From Tenodera sinensis (lineage: Eukaryota; Arthropoda; Insecta; Mantodea; Mantidae): a stretch of DNA of 64,000 nucleotides. This document shows positions 24,724 to 35,699 of this stretch, in pieces (positions within the stretch are counted from its first letter, which is position 1; the number at the start of each line of letters is the position of its first letter). Below the pieces are notes generated by a model. The model saw nothing but the letters and a program-made list of their open reading frames with translations, ran no database searches and was not told the origin of the DNA. The stretch spans positions 45,990,216 to 46,054,215 of the forward strand of contig CM060969.1 of the NCBI GenBank assembly GCA_030765045.1. The letters run 5' to 3'. The position numbers and the translations under genes were made by a program.

Positions 24724-25572
24724 TTGATGTGTTGCACTCACATGACTTTCTCTACTCTTGTACTAACATTCTTACAAACTCTTATTCCTGTATCTTCTTC
24801 GTGTTAGTTGAGATAAAAATTTGTACAAATTATCTTATTGCTTATTTCCTTGTAGGTACAAGTGGACTATGAGAATACAGTAGGTTTTGAGCGATAGTTA
24901 ACTCTTTATAAGCTCTGAGATCCCGTTCTCTTTGCACGCTTAACATATAAAAACATGAACAACGATGATCCATTTCACGAAAGCTTGTTTTGCGAAACTG
25001 ACACAAATAACAAGGAGCATCTCCGAAATGGTTATATGTACAAAACAAATGCTTTTAGACGTAAACTGCGTGTTTCAGCAAGATCTACATTTTTTGTGTA
25101 GTAAGATTTTGTCTATCTTACGGTTTACGAGTTCAAAAGTTATAGAGTAAACAAAAAAATATAGCCAGAAAATTGAAAATATTCATTTCATTTTTCATAC
25201 AATTGTCTTAAACATATGACATTTTAATCAAAATTGTTAGAGCCGTTTTCAAGAAAATCAAAATGTTCTAAAAAGTTTCCACGTAAAGGGTAGTTTAGGG
25301 TGGGGCTGTTTTCTTCAAAATATTCATGTCGTATCCTTGAAAGACATTAAACTTAAATATCAACTTTGGTTTATAACCGACTGTTCGTTTTTTAGTTATG
25401 CTGTCCACAGACTGACAGACACACAAACTGACACACACGCGCGCGGATCTTTTTTTAGAAATGCTTTTTTTTTTATTTAGGGGGTCTCAAAACATATTTC
25501 CGGTGAAATCTTGACGTCAAATTTTTGGGTTGAGTGCAATACTTCCTCTACTTACTTACTAGTAGAGAAAGC
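24724..25572 (+). repeat. H1 family, near full-length copy (plus)
   Basis: 849 bp from TTGATGTGTTGCACTCACATG and ACTTTCTCTACTCTTGTAC to CTTACTAGTAGAGAAAG. The slot holds short CA and CG repeats (about 25420-25445). With 15211, 30041, 31629 and 20115 it defines the consensus. Confidence 0.95.
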
Positions 25573-26128
25573 AGAAACTCACATTTTGCATTCCCATTAC
25601 CTTCAATACTGACTTGTAAAATCTATTCTTATAAACGCTAATTCTGCTGTCTACTTCAGGTAAACCAGGATAGATATGGACTTATTACATCGCTTAACCC
25701 TAGCGTAATTGCCTATTCCCTTGTAGGAAAAGGAAATGCGTAGTAAAATAATTTATATTACAGACAGACAGAAACATAGACACAGACAGGCATAGACAGG
25801 ACTGACTCGGAGGGACCGATGGACACAGGATATACATCAATTTACTTGAAATAAATATAAAAATAAAAACGTAATAGAGGAATAGGTATAGTTTGTACCA
25901 GAGTGAACAGAGAAAGAGAAATTTCAAATCCATCACATAGCGAAAAACTCTTAAGAATTTGACAGGTCTTTAAACTTATTGCATTCCTTTATTCCCTTGT
26001 ATCCACAAGAAAATACGCAAGCTTATCTCAGATGTTTATCTCGTTTGACACGAAGTAGATAGAATAAGCGTTTGCAAGAAGGGTACAAGAGTAGAGAAAG
26101 TCATGTGAGTGCAACAATGAGGTTTTTT
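25573..26128. repeat. Two diverged H1 fragments in opposite orientation
   Basis: About 25575-25740 resembles the plus-orientation start (CTGTCTACTTCAGGTAAACC and TGCCTATTCCCTTGTAGG). About 25950-26128 is a minus-orientation end (AAGAGTAGAGAAAGTCATG and TGAGTGCAAC). The DNA between them is not recognised. Confidence 0.55.
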
Positions 26129-26304
26129 AATTGTATTGCAGCCTATGGACGTAGCTTATTTTATTTACTTTACATTTGGTTTCATTAAACAAAATTGGTT
26201 TAATTTGCATTTAATTATTTTTAATCCCATTTTTTGTTGTCTTTTATATTTCTTGCATTTGTCTGGTTTTCTTTATCTTCGTCTAGTAGTATAGTTCAAG
26301 AGAG

Positions 26305-26560
26305 GACATCATGACGTCATAAAGCCGGTCCCCTGACGCCAAGTTGACGGACGCGCGCGCGGTATGTCAAGACGAATTTTGTTCCTGTTAGTGTCAGCGT
26401 CCCCCCCCCCCCCCCACCCTCCATGTTCTACTTCTTTCCTTGGCGTCTGTCCGAGATGTTTTTCCGACTCAGCAGAAAATTGGCTCACGTCTTCGCGACG
26501 ATCATGACGACGCTTGGTGATCATAGAGGACGCTAAGGAAGACTTTTTTGTTCCTCCCTG
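26305..26560. other. GC-rich island with CRE-like palindrome and C run
   Basis: Contains ATGACGTCAT at 26311-26320, which includes the CREB-type palindrome TGACGTCA, a GCGCGCGCG block (about 26352-26360) and a run of about 16 C (about 26401-26416). It could be a promoter, but no gene was recognised nearby. The palindrome alone is weak evidence. Confidence 0.3.
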
Positions 26561-26579
26561 AGCATTGTTCCTTCCAACT

Positions 26580-27285
26580 CATTTCCCTTCCTTGCTATTT
26601 TTTATGGCAGAGATGTTTTTATTTCTTTTCTTTTTTGCTTGTATGTGTTCGGAATACTTGAAATATCCGAAGTGGGGGAGGAGAAAAAGTGGAGAAGCTT
26701 TTGGTACACACGGGTTTAAGTACAAGATGTAAGAAAAACTAACACATATTTCTTTGCAATTCATAATAAAGATCATAAAAATATCCCTTTTCTAAAAGTA
26801 TGAATACATATAAAAGTTATTTGGCGTATCCTGCAAATTTTGCAAAGTTATCTAGAATGAAACAGATCACTCATCAAGATTGCCCCCTAGATGTTAACCC
26901 CTTCGAAGGCGTGCCCTGCACTAGCCAATAAGATATGGCTAACAATCATGATATAGAGGCCTGTATGATAAACTGAATGCATTCACTCTACCTCTTTCTC
27001 TTTTAGTCAATACGTTCGGGAGCGTAAACATTGGTTTCCACGCCATTTTGTGAGCCAGTGTTTTGGTTATTGGTTAAGGTTATTTAACAAAAGGAGTGGC
27101 ACAGCCTTGCACCGTGACCTAAAGTAACCAATGAAATGGCCAAGCTTCGTACAACGATAAATAATGTGACATAGCCGCGAGGTGAAGTGAGATCTTTCAG
27201 AGCACAAACCTCTTCACTTTGTTCTACATCGTTAAGTACAAACCTGAGGACTTGCAAGTTAGCGCCTAGGCTGTCGAGGAGGTGA
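26580..27285. other. Intergenic DNA, nothing recognised
   Basis: There is no convincing frame or repeat. A pyrimidine-rich tract ending in TTTTAG near 26995-27006 resembles a splice acceptor, but no exon can be defined. Confidence 0.4.
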
Positions 27286-27289
27286 TATA

Positions 27290-27510
27290 AAATGAGGGCG
27301 AAATGAATGAAACAAAAAGTAATGATGGACGGAAATGTTGGAATGACTGGCGGAGGAAACCGGAGATTTCGGAGAAAATCCCCCAGTCATCACTTTTTCC
27401 ATCAAAAATCCCATTTATGGTTGCCTGGGGTCGAACCCGGACCGTCTTGACAGACAAGCGGCGTAGGATACACTCAGCCATTGTGCCGCATATGACAACC
27501 AGCCACACAA
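27290..27510 (-). repeat. tRNA-derived SINE, type A
   Basis: On the minus strand: a tRNA-like head (about 27495-27425, B-box GGTTCGACCCC) and the type A body with an AGTGATGACTGGGGGATTTTC-like block, ending near 27290. Same order as 16018 and 32545. Confidence 0.75.
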
Positions 27511-27612
27511 TAAAACATGTAGCATTATATTCACGTAACTTTCCCTACACCTCTTCAACGAACTGTTCTTAAAAAGTACATTCTTCTATTCCCCTGTTAA
27601 TCCTGATAAATA

Positions 27613-28311
27613 CGAGGAGCGTTCGGAAATGATTTACAATAATAGTTTGTACACCTTATTTATTAATAAATGTGATTCAATGTACCTGGGATATTTCAAT
27701 ATACTACCACCGACGTCCATACACCTTCCTGGTAAATTCATTATTGCGTCACTGAGCCATTGTTTGAGGTACTACGCACCCACTCGTAGGCAGCTGCCTG
27801 CAATTCCCTATTGCCGAAATTTTACCTTGCAACGAGTCCTTCATGTCATCGAACAAAGATTTACTTCTCAGATGTATGGTACTGATTTGTCACCAGATTC
27901 TCCAAAAAACCTGGAACTTAATTCTTCATTTGCAGTAGTCGACTACACACTTCAACTCTGTTCTCTTTCTGGACCTGTGTCAGCCCAATGTGTTCACATC
28001 TTTTTCATATCCAAATATTCATGAGTATGCTATTTTGACTACTTACTTCCCCAAAAATCGCAGTACATCTTTGAGTCACCTTCCGTCTTCTCCATAGCTT
28101 TCGCTGCTTAACAACAAAGAAAGAGTTTTCTTTCACTACACAACTCCTCATAACTGCCATCTAGTGTCTGTGTCGTGTACTAGCACCACTTCATAGTTCT
28201 ACGAGGACGCCAAGTTATCAACGGGCCCTTAAACACAGCACACTCTCCTAGAGAAGATTGATCAGTATTTTTTAAACAACGCAATTGTAAATCATTTCCG
28301 AACGCCCCTAG
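27613..28311. mobile_element. Mariner-like deletion derivative
   Basis: 699 bp flanked by TA on both sides. The inverted repeats are about 28 bp (27613-27640 and 28284-28311), share the core GCGTTCGGAAATGATTTACA and have two mismatches near the outer end. The sequence inside the repeats includes a decayed minus-strand transposase C-terminus, so this is an internally deleted mariner and not an unrelated MITE. It probably cannot move by itself. Confidence 0.85.
27625..27905 (-). pseudogene. Mariner-like transposase C-terminal remnant
   Basis: The minus strand reads LENLVTNQYHTS, then NRELQAAAYEWVRST and then a shifted WLSDAIMNLP region. This aligns in order with the mariner SPDLAPxDYHLF block, the (D/E)ELxxAVHEWLRS block and the end of the protein. 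The catalytic D,D(34)D triad lies upstream and is missing or destroyed. Several stops and at least one frameshift are visible. Confidence 0.7.
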
Positions 28312-28344
28312 TATTTACACAAATGATTTCCATGTAGATACAAT

Positions 28345-28505
28345 AGGAATAGGGGAATATAGTAGGCTTAAGTGATGCTCAAGATTTTAAGAATGAATCG
28401 CTATGTGATGGCTTTCAAATCCCGTTCTCTTTGCATGATCAGGAGGAGAAAGCGAACAGTGACTTTTCCATTGAAAAAGTATTTAACAATGAGCGTGTGT
28501 GAAGT
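28345..28505 (+). repeat. H1 fragment
   Basis: Contains AGGGGAATATAGTAGGCTT, CGCTATGTGATGGCTTTC and CCGTTCTCTTTGCATG in family order. It directly follows the mariner-like element. Confidence 0.75.
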
Positions 28506-28509
28506 GACG

Positions 28510-29690
28510 TTTTAAAACTGAAATTGGAATTGCTGCCATTTCCACTATGCAAATAAACTTCTTATGCCCAAGTTAGTGACTTTAATAATCCTTCGTTTTT
28601 AATCACTGATAGAAAATGTGTTGATAATTAGGCCTTTAAAGGCAGAAAACTTTTAGGGGGTTTACCCCCCAGCCTCTGTGATTTATGACCCCTTAATTAA
28701 ATTAACAATTTCCAAGAAGCCTATAATATTAAATGAATAAAATTTATCAGACTTTAGCAGCGTCTTTAGGAAGTTTTCCTATTTATCGCGGCCTTAGAGG
28801 ACTCCTCTTAAACAATTTTATGACTTTACAACAACTGTAGTCTTATTAAGGAGAATAAGGGTGTAACTTACCCCTCAGCAGGAGTGCACCTTTTCTTAAT
28901 AAGTTAGGTGTGTATTGAAAGTTAAAAGGTTATAAAAAGGCTTTCTCTGATGCAGAATAATAAACTGTATTCTGTGAGCATAAGCTCTTTTAGAAGTATT
29001 CTCTTAAAATGCTTCTCTAGTCCTTCGACCTGTATCTTCGAAACATCAACCCGAAATGAACACAAAAAAAAAAAAAAAAAAAACACAAAATCCAATGAGA
29101 GGCTTACCAGGTCTTGCAAAATCTATTTGCACAGTAGTAGATCAGGCGTCAACTGCCATTAAATTTCGTGTCTGCCATAGTAATTTATATTTTCGGAATT
29201 GGTGGCATAATTTTCAAGAGAGATATAAATAATGTCTAATAATGTATAAAAGTAGAATATGCATCATAATTCCTCCTCTCCCCCTTGTTTAACATTACTT
29301 TAAAAGGCTAGATCAAATTGAAAGTAACTGTTCTGTGGTTTGATACATACAGCCGTTGTACGGTTTATAGAAGTCAGGTGGCCTGCTCGGATTGTGTAGT
29401 TGCCTTCCTGCTAATATTTAGTAAAATTTTGGATTCTGGTGTTCAAATAAGTAATGAGGAACAAACTGTCTAAGCTTAAATCCGTGCACAGAGAAGCGTT
29501 ACCCCTGAAACTAGTATGAGAATGTAATACTTTCCTATATCACTTACGAGTATTTAGATGGAATTTGTTTTATTCTCTGAAAGTAAGAGAGGAAGTACTA
29601 AGTTCCATCCATACACAAACCGAAAATTTTGTTAAAGAGATCGCAACGAACACAAGAGGATTTTTTTCTAAAATAGCAATGTTATGCTAT
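28510..29690. other. AT-rich DNA, nothing recognised
   Basis: Contains a G5-C6 hairpin (GGGGGTTTACCCCCC, about 28656-28670) and an A run at about 29063-29083. No gene was recognised. Confidence 0.45.
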
Positions 29691-29696
29691 AGTCGG

Positions 29697-29758
29697 GATA
29701 TGAACCACGGATCTTACAGTTTCCATTCGGTTGCTCTAAACAATTGAGCTAGTATATC
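29697..29758 (-). repeat. Degenerate tRNA-like SINE head
   Basis: The minus strand has an A-box-like TAGCTCAATTGTTTAGAGC and a B-box-like GGTTCATATCCC. It is too diverged for a tRNA gene, and its body cannot be assigned. Confidence 0.45.
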
Positions 29759-29794
29759 AACAGACTTTGGGTTCAGAGAACCCCAAAACCCATA

Positions 29795-29945
29795 TTTGAC
29801 TGCCTACGTAGTCTGGTGATTAGTGCACTAGCCATCAAATCCAGAGGTCCCGGGTTCGATCCCCGGAGTGGGAATCCTTTAACTAGGAGCCCAGAGACTG
29901 GAAGGATGAATGGAAGTGTGAATGTGTATGTGAATTAAATGTAAT
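29795..29945 (+). repeat. tRNA-derived SINE, type C, best copy
   Basis: The head has a perfect T-arm (CCGGG TTCGATC CCCGG) and A-box TAGTCTGGTGATTAGTGC. The acceptor ends do not pair, so this is a SINE rather than a tRNA gene. The body ends CTGGAAGGATGAATGGAAG then a GTGTGAATGTGTATGTGAATT tail. Confidence 0.8.
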
Positions 29946-30040
29946 AAGTTAACCCAAAGTCACAGAAACCCAAAGACCAAAACCACCCCAAAGCAAATGT
30001 TCTTGAGCAATTGTTCCAAAAATATAAGTATATAAAAATT

Positions 30041-30804
30041 CTAATGCGTTGCACTCACATGACTTTCTCTAATCTTGTACTATTTTTATAAACTCTTATT
30101 CCTTTATCTTCATCTTATCGATAAACATCTGCAGAACTTATCTAATTGCTAATTTTCTTGTAGATGCAAGGGGAATATGGGAATACAGTAGACCGAGCGA
30201 TAGTCATATGTTTTAAAGCTGGTGGCTACATGAAAGCTTCGAAATTCCGTTCTCTTTGCACGACCAAGTAGTGATAAAGTGAATAACACCTCTCAATCAA
30301 GAAAAGTACTATTGGAAAATTCTGACAAACAAGGAATATTTCCGAAATGGTTCACTTCACGAAAAAGATAATTTGACATTGTAAAGTTGGTGTTCTAACG
30401 AGGTCTACATTTTTATTAAGATTTTGTCCATGTCTTACGACTTACTAGTTATGCAAAAGTCATTAACAGTAAACAAGACTATATAAGCTATATCCAAAAT
30501 ATCAAAATATATCTTAAATATGTGGCATATTAATCAGAATTATTAGAGCTATTTTTGAGAAAAATCAAAATTTTTGAAAACATTTTCCACGTAAAGCGTA
30601 GTTTAGGGTGGAGGAGTTTTCTTCAAAATCTTCTTGGCATATTCTTGAAAGATATTAGATACCAAGTTTGATTTTTAACCAGACCCATACTCACATGGAC
30701 TTCTCTATATATATATAACGTATTTCCAGTGAAATGTGGACAATGAATTTTTGGGTCTAATGCAATACCTCCCCTATTTAATAAATGTAGTAGAGAAAGT
30801 AAAA
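30041..30804 (+). repeat. H1 family, near full-length copy (plus)
   Basis: 764 bp from CTAATGCGTTGCACTCACATG to AAATGTAGTAGAGAAAGTAA. The microsatellite slot holds a short TATATATATATA tract (about 30708-30719), so the CA tract is not a fixed feature. An AATA-rich tract follows the 3' end. Confidence 0.9.
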
Positions 30805-30895
30805 AATAAATAATTAAATAAATAATAATTAAATAAATAATAAATGAATAATAATAAAATAACAAATAAATAAACAAACATACAAATAAACAAAA
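30805..30895 (+). repeat. Impure AATA/AAAT microsatellite
   Basis: AATAAATAATAATTAAATA-type units directly after the 3' terminus of the H1 copy at 30041. Confidence 0.85.
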
Positions 30896-30989
30896 ACTTA
30901 GATGTTAAAATGAATGTCAGAAATACGTATATCTGGTGAAGTCCCAATACTGAATTATTGGAACTACAGTTATCTCCCCATTTTCCTTT

Positions 30990-31625
30990 GAGCATGGTGC
31001 AGAACTTGAACTATGAGAACGTTCTGCTGGCTTGCTCCACCAAAACAGGCATAATGCACTTTGCTAGGGTACCAACTTTATAACATAAATACGCTACAAC
31101 GGCAGAGGAGCACTAGAAAGTAATGTGTTGGTAATGTTATTATCCGAAACACTCTAGAGTAACGTCTGCCCAGGGTTATTGCATCCCTTCCAAGGAACGT
31201 GTCTTCATTATACGTAGGAACTCTCATAACAAGGAAAGAGAGGGGGAGTAAAAGGGAAAAAGGAAACCAGAGCCTAGCTCTTCAGCTTAACTAATCTTAG
31301 CTAGAGACACGTACGGGTTATAAAATATTCTCAAGCAAAAACACGTTTTATTATCATGGTTCTTATCTTTGATGTCTACTTCCATTCTTCTCTGGAATGC
31401 AACCTTACAGTTGTTTTCATACAATTTCGTTAAGTAAAAAATGGAGAAAAAAGGAAAACGAAAGGCATTTCAGACTATTAAGTCTATGTATGACTGAAAT
31501 TCTACGAAAATCGAGGGAAAAAAAACAAGTATTTTTATTTTAACTCCATGAAATAACTGAGATATTCATGAATGTGAAAAGTGAATTGTTTGCTAACGGA
31601 CACCATTTCAAACGCCAACTGTATG
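30990..31625. other. Intergenic DNA, nothing recognised
   Basis: Slightly richer in G and C between about 31010 and 31290 with no open frame of note. Confidence 0.4.
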
Positions 31626-31628
31626 TTT

Positions 31629-31762
31629 ACTTTCTCTACTGGTAAGTAGAAGGAAGAACTGTATTCCACCCAAAAATTCGATGTCAAGATTTCACGGGAT
31701 ATGTATATTTTGAAAGCCCCTGAATCTAAAAAAAAAAAACATTTTTAGAAAAAGGTGCGTGC

Positions 31763-31813
<51 letters not shown>

Positions 31814-32530
31814 AGTGTCTGTCAGTCTATGGGCACCATAACTCAAAAACGAAAAGTCTGTTAAAAAGCAAAGTTGGTATTTAAGCTTAATGTCTTTCAA
31901 GGATGAGACACGAAGATTTTGAAGAAAATAGCCTCACCCTAAATTATCCTTTACGTGGAAAATTTTTCGGAAATTTTGATTTTCTTGAAAATGGCTCTAA
32001 CGATTTTGATTAAAATATCATCTGTTTAAGATATTTTTATGACAAATGAAATGTATATTTTGAATTTTCTGGCTATAGAAGTGTAGTCCTGTTTACTCTG
32101 GATGACTTTTGAATAACTCGTAAACCGTAAGAGATAGACAAAATCTTACTGTTAAAAAATGTAGATCTTGCTAAAATACACAATTTATGTCTCAATAAAT
32201 ATTCTTGTAAGGTGAAAAATTTCGGAGATATTCCTTGTTATGTGTGTGAGTTTCGGAAATCTTAGAACTTTCGTGAAATGGGTCATCGTTGTTCATTTTT
32301 TATATGCTACGTGTGCAAAGAGAACGGAATCTCAAAGGTTTAAAAGATTTGACTATCCCACAAAGCCTACTGTATTCTAACATTCCCCTTGCACCTACAA
32401 GGAAATAAGCAATAAGATAAGTTGTAAAAATGTTTATCTTAACTAACACGAAGACGATAGAGGAATAAGAGTTTGTAAGAATGGTTATTACAAGAGTAGA
32501 GAAAGTCATGTGAGTGCAACACATCAGATT
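31629..32530 (-). repeat. H1 family, longest full copy (minus)
   Basis: About 900 bp from ACTTTCTCTACTGGTAAGTAG to GAGAAAGTCATGTGAGTGCA and the AACACATCAGATTTTT end block. The microsatellite slot is a GT tract of about 27 units (31757-31811), followed by GTCAGTCTATGGGCACCATAA. It shows the conserved end block seen also at 48239, 24724 and 34140. Confidence 0.95.
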
Positions 32531-32544
32531 TTTTTCTTAGTGTT

Positions 32545-32775
32545 GAACGCCCTCTATTACTAGATATGGCACCACAGGCGGTGACACTGATGATACACGG
32601 AATGGAGATGGAGCACCGGTGGAATGAGATGGAGTGGGAAAAACCTCACAAGCCGGAGGAAATCCACCCCAGCGCCGCTTTGTCCACCACAAATCCCACA
32701 CGCGGTTGCCTGGGATCGAACCCGGGTCGTTTGGTGAAAAGCGAATGGTCTAACCACTCGGCTATGGCGCGGCCA
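32545..32775 (-). repeat. tRNA-derived SINE, type A
   Basis: On the minus strand: CCGCGCCATAGCCGAGTGG as A-box region and GGGTTCGATCCCAGG as B-box, then the body with GTGGACAAAGCGGCGCTGGG. It ends at the CCACAGGCGGTGACACTGATG-like block also found near 45567. Confidence 0.85.
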
Positions 32776-32799
32776 TATTTACTATTGGTAAGCAGTGAT

Positions 32800-34135
32800 G
32801 AAAAGTAGTAAAGAAATAAAAATAAAAATGTGATCCAACGAAAAAGTAGGAGGAATGTTTTAGGTCAGTCATTTAAAGAACTATATTGATTCTCTCTCCA
32901 ATAACAACACACCAACCAAAGTAACTAGAGAAAGTGGTTTCAGTTCTTCTCTGTCCTAACAAAACACGTAGCTTCTACCCTTGGACGAGGGAAGGAAAAT
33001 GAAAGTATATCATTAGACGAGTCGCTTTCTCGAGGATGACAGCTGCGATAATACTCAAGATGAAAGCCGACCAATCCTGGAACAGAAACAGTCTTGGTCG
33101 AGAGCTCGTTATTCTGTCCCTTTCTTCTTATACATAAATGTCCCGAAACTCGAACTGTCATCCCAAACCATACAGGATCATCAAGAATCAGGGTTTGTAG
33201 GCTGCCTCAAGATTCATGTTTTCTGTTCTTCTGGGGGAAATATTTTTAGAGAACACGCCAATTAAGGGCTTCAAAGATCGTTTTCTTTCTTTACTAACAT
33301 CTGTAAAGTATAAATTTCAAGTTCCAAGCCAGAAAGTTAAGTCAGTCGTGAAACTTATGGCCTGCATTGTTCTCTCGAATGAACATCCACTTCAAATAAA
33401 AGCAATACCATACCAAATGGATTCTCTGTTGAACTAATGGTGGCTTATCAAAGGCAAGAAAAGTTTCTAAAACAGCATAGGTAAGAGAAAGTTTGTATAC
33501 CTATATCTAAGAAAATTATTCTATGACAAGAGGCACTAGAGGAATCACTTAGTCCTGAGGGTTAAAATGTTCCGTGTAAATAAACCTGCGTGCATTGGGA
33601 GCAAATTTTATTCGATAAAGAACTAAGCATCGTTTTCAAAATAGTTATCACTTACAGCGAAAATATACAACCAAAGAGCAGCATACAATTAGAAGTAGTT
33701 AAAAAATGTATCATTTTAATCCAAAACACGTGTAGATTTTCAATTACTACTTCTCTTACTTATTTTTGGCCAATATGAGGCTACCAAACGACATGCTTCA
33801 ACCAATCATGACGCTCATCACCAGCTTATCACTTACTGAACATTTGTCTGCTTTTATCATCTCACCAGCATTTGTTAATTTGATTGAGCTCGACATTTGT
33901 TTTCCACATAGGTATAAGTTACCAAGTTAACCTTTAAAAAAAGCACAACACCAAATAACAGAGAAACAGAAACGGTACATGGAGGGATTGGATCCTTAAT
34001 TTAATACGTTAATTAACATGTTATAGTATACATTTCTAAACTTAATTTATTTTAATCACGAGATTCGTTATGATTTTCTCTAGGTAGATCAAAAACTGTG
34101 GTAAAATTACTGTTAAAAAATAGAAATACTTACAA
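32800..34135. other. Intergenic DNA, nothing recognised
   Basis: Short frames at 32940-33161 (minus) and 33216-33437 (plus) show no domain I recognise. No repeat was seen. Confidence 0.45.
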
Positions 34136-34186
34136 AAAAAATCTGATGTGTTGCACACACAACTTTCACTACTCCTGTACTATTAC

Positions 34187-34913
34187 CATAGCGGATGGAA
34201 GAGAAAGTGTGAGCTCTCCCGCTAGTTCACTGCATGATCCGTGGTCCCGTGGCAACTGACCGAAACTGCGGCGTGGCGATCGCAGTCTTCTCAAAATGCG
34301 ACCGAACTGCCTAGTATGTGATTCGGAAGTACAGACAATTTTATACGTATGCGTTGTGTGTTGTGAGTAATTAGGTACATAACTTGTGAAATTGCTTCTA
34401 AGTTTGTGCATAAATGTGTGTGTTCTTCAAAACGTAAGTTTCAAGCAACATCAATAATTGATTAAAAATGCCAACTTGTTTTGTACCCGGGTGTCGTTCA
34501 GGATACACAAACTGCTCAGAAGCTAGACATTTTTTTACTCCTCCTAAAGATAAAAATCTGAAGCCCATTTAAGGAAATTATCTAAAGGGATAAAGTGCAC
34601 ATATGGTATAAATAGGAATGCTCTAAATGCGATTTCTACTACATTCAGTCAAGAAGAAGATGAAAACAAGCGTCTTGGAGTTGTAATATTTGATGAAGTC
34701 AAATTAAGAGAAGAAGTTAGACGATGTTTCAAAACAGTATTTCAAATATTCGTGCTTACGATTTTAGGTATTTAAATTGCTAATTGATAATATGAAACCC
34801 ATTTTCACCATGCATTCGTGAACTAAAGTGAAGCGACCGCGACACCAGTGCCATCTTGCGAGCGAACCATAGTAACTCCCGAAGAGCTCACACTATCTCT
34901 TCTATCCGCTATG
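34187..34913. mobile_element. P-element-like deletion derivative
   Basis: 727 bp with terminal inverted repeats of 31 bp (34187-34217 and 34883-34913) with two mismatches. They begin CATAGCGGAT and share AGTGTGAGCTCT. P elements of flies also have 31-bp terminal repeats. The flanks carry a perfect 7-bp duplication, CTATTAC (34180-34186 and 34914-34920); P usually makes 8 bp, so the last base may have changed. The inner part encodes a THAP-type start and a later transposase-like block. Much of the transposase is missing, so it is non-autonomous. Confidence 0.88.
34468..34775 (+). pseudogene. P-like transposase remnant, THAP start
   Basis: ATG at 34468 opens 34 codons ending at TAA 34570-34572: MPTCFVPGCRSGY then RHFFTPPKDKN. 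The C-x4-C pair (Cys4, Cys9) and FF-x-PPKD match the beginning of a THAP DNA-binding domain as found in P transposases and THAP9. The C-x2-H half is missing. In another frame, 34563-34775 reads LRKLSKGIKCTYG, then VVIFDEVKLREEV; the FDEV block resembles the first catalytic Asp region of the P transposase nuclease domain. Two separate frames suggest an internal deletion near 34565. Confidence 0.75.
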
Positions 34914-35699
34914 CTATTACTACAAACACTTATTCCTCTATCTACTTCATGTTAATCGAGATAAACATTTATAGAAATCGTGTCAATGCTAATTTTCTTG
35001 TAGGTGCAAGGGGAATACAGTAGGCTTTAAGCCTTAGTTAAATTATTTAAGTGTGGTCGCTTAGTGATGACTGTGAAATTCGTTCTCTTTGCATGGCCAC
35101 GAGATAAAAAATGAACAACGACCTCTCACTTGAGAACGATCTAATGCAAAATTCTAACATATAAAAACTAATATCCCCGAATTGCTTTACTTCACAAAAA
35201 AGATCATTTGACATAAATTGTGTGTTTTAACGAGATCTACATTTTTTGTACAGTAAGTTTTAGCCTATCTCTACGCTTTACCAGTTATACAAAACTTATC
35301 AAGAGTAAACAGGACCACATAGGTTATAGGTTATAGCCACAAAATTCAAAATATACATTTCAACTTCCATAAAAATACCTTAAACTCAAAATAGTTTGAG
35401 CCATTTTTAAGAAAATCAAAATGTTTGCATAAGTTCCATGTAAAGGGTAGTTTAGGGTGAAGCTGTTTTCTCCAAAATCTTAAACTCGCAAGCTTGAAAT
35501 ATATTAAAATTATACACCAACTTTGATTTTTAAGCGACCACATACACGCGCGGGATTCTGGGAATATACGTATATATTTGTGGTGCATTCTCGAATTTTT
35601 GGGTCGAATAAAATAATTACCTTACTATAATTAGTAGAGAAAGTAAATACTGTCAGACGAAGAAGAAATGGAATAGGTATCAAATATAATTATTTATAC

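Larger units (their letters stand above)
34140..35646 (+). repeat. H1 family copy split by P-like insertion
   Basis: The 5' end is ATCTGATGTGTTGCACACAC at 34140; the family continues until CTATTAC (34186) and resumes with CTATTAC at 34914, through to GTAGAGAAAGTAA at 35646. Removing the insert and one CTATTAC restores a continuous family copy of about 780 bp. The CA slot is nearly absent. Confidence 0.9.

Noticed and set aside
27629..28024. 131-codon plus-strand frame inside the mariner-like element
   Set aside because: Shadow of the decayed minus-strand transposase; no similarity to any protein I know.
29795..29873. Functional tRNA gene
   Set aside because: T-arm is perfect, but the acceptor ends do not pair and a SINE body follows. 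Other tRNA-like heads at 16020, 27495 and 32775 fail for the same reason.
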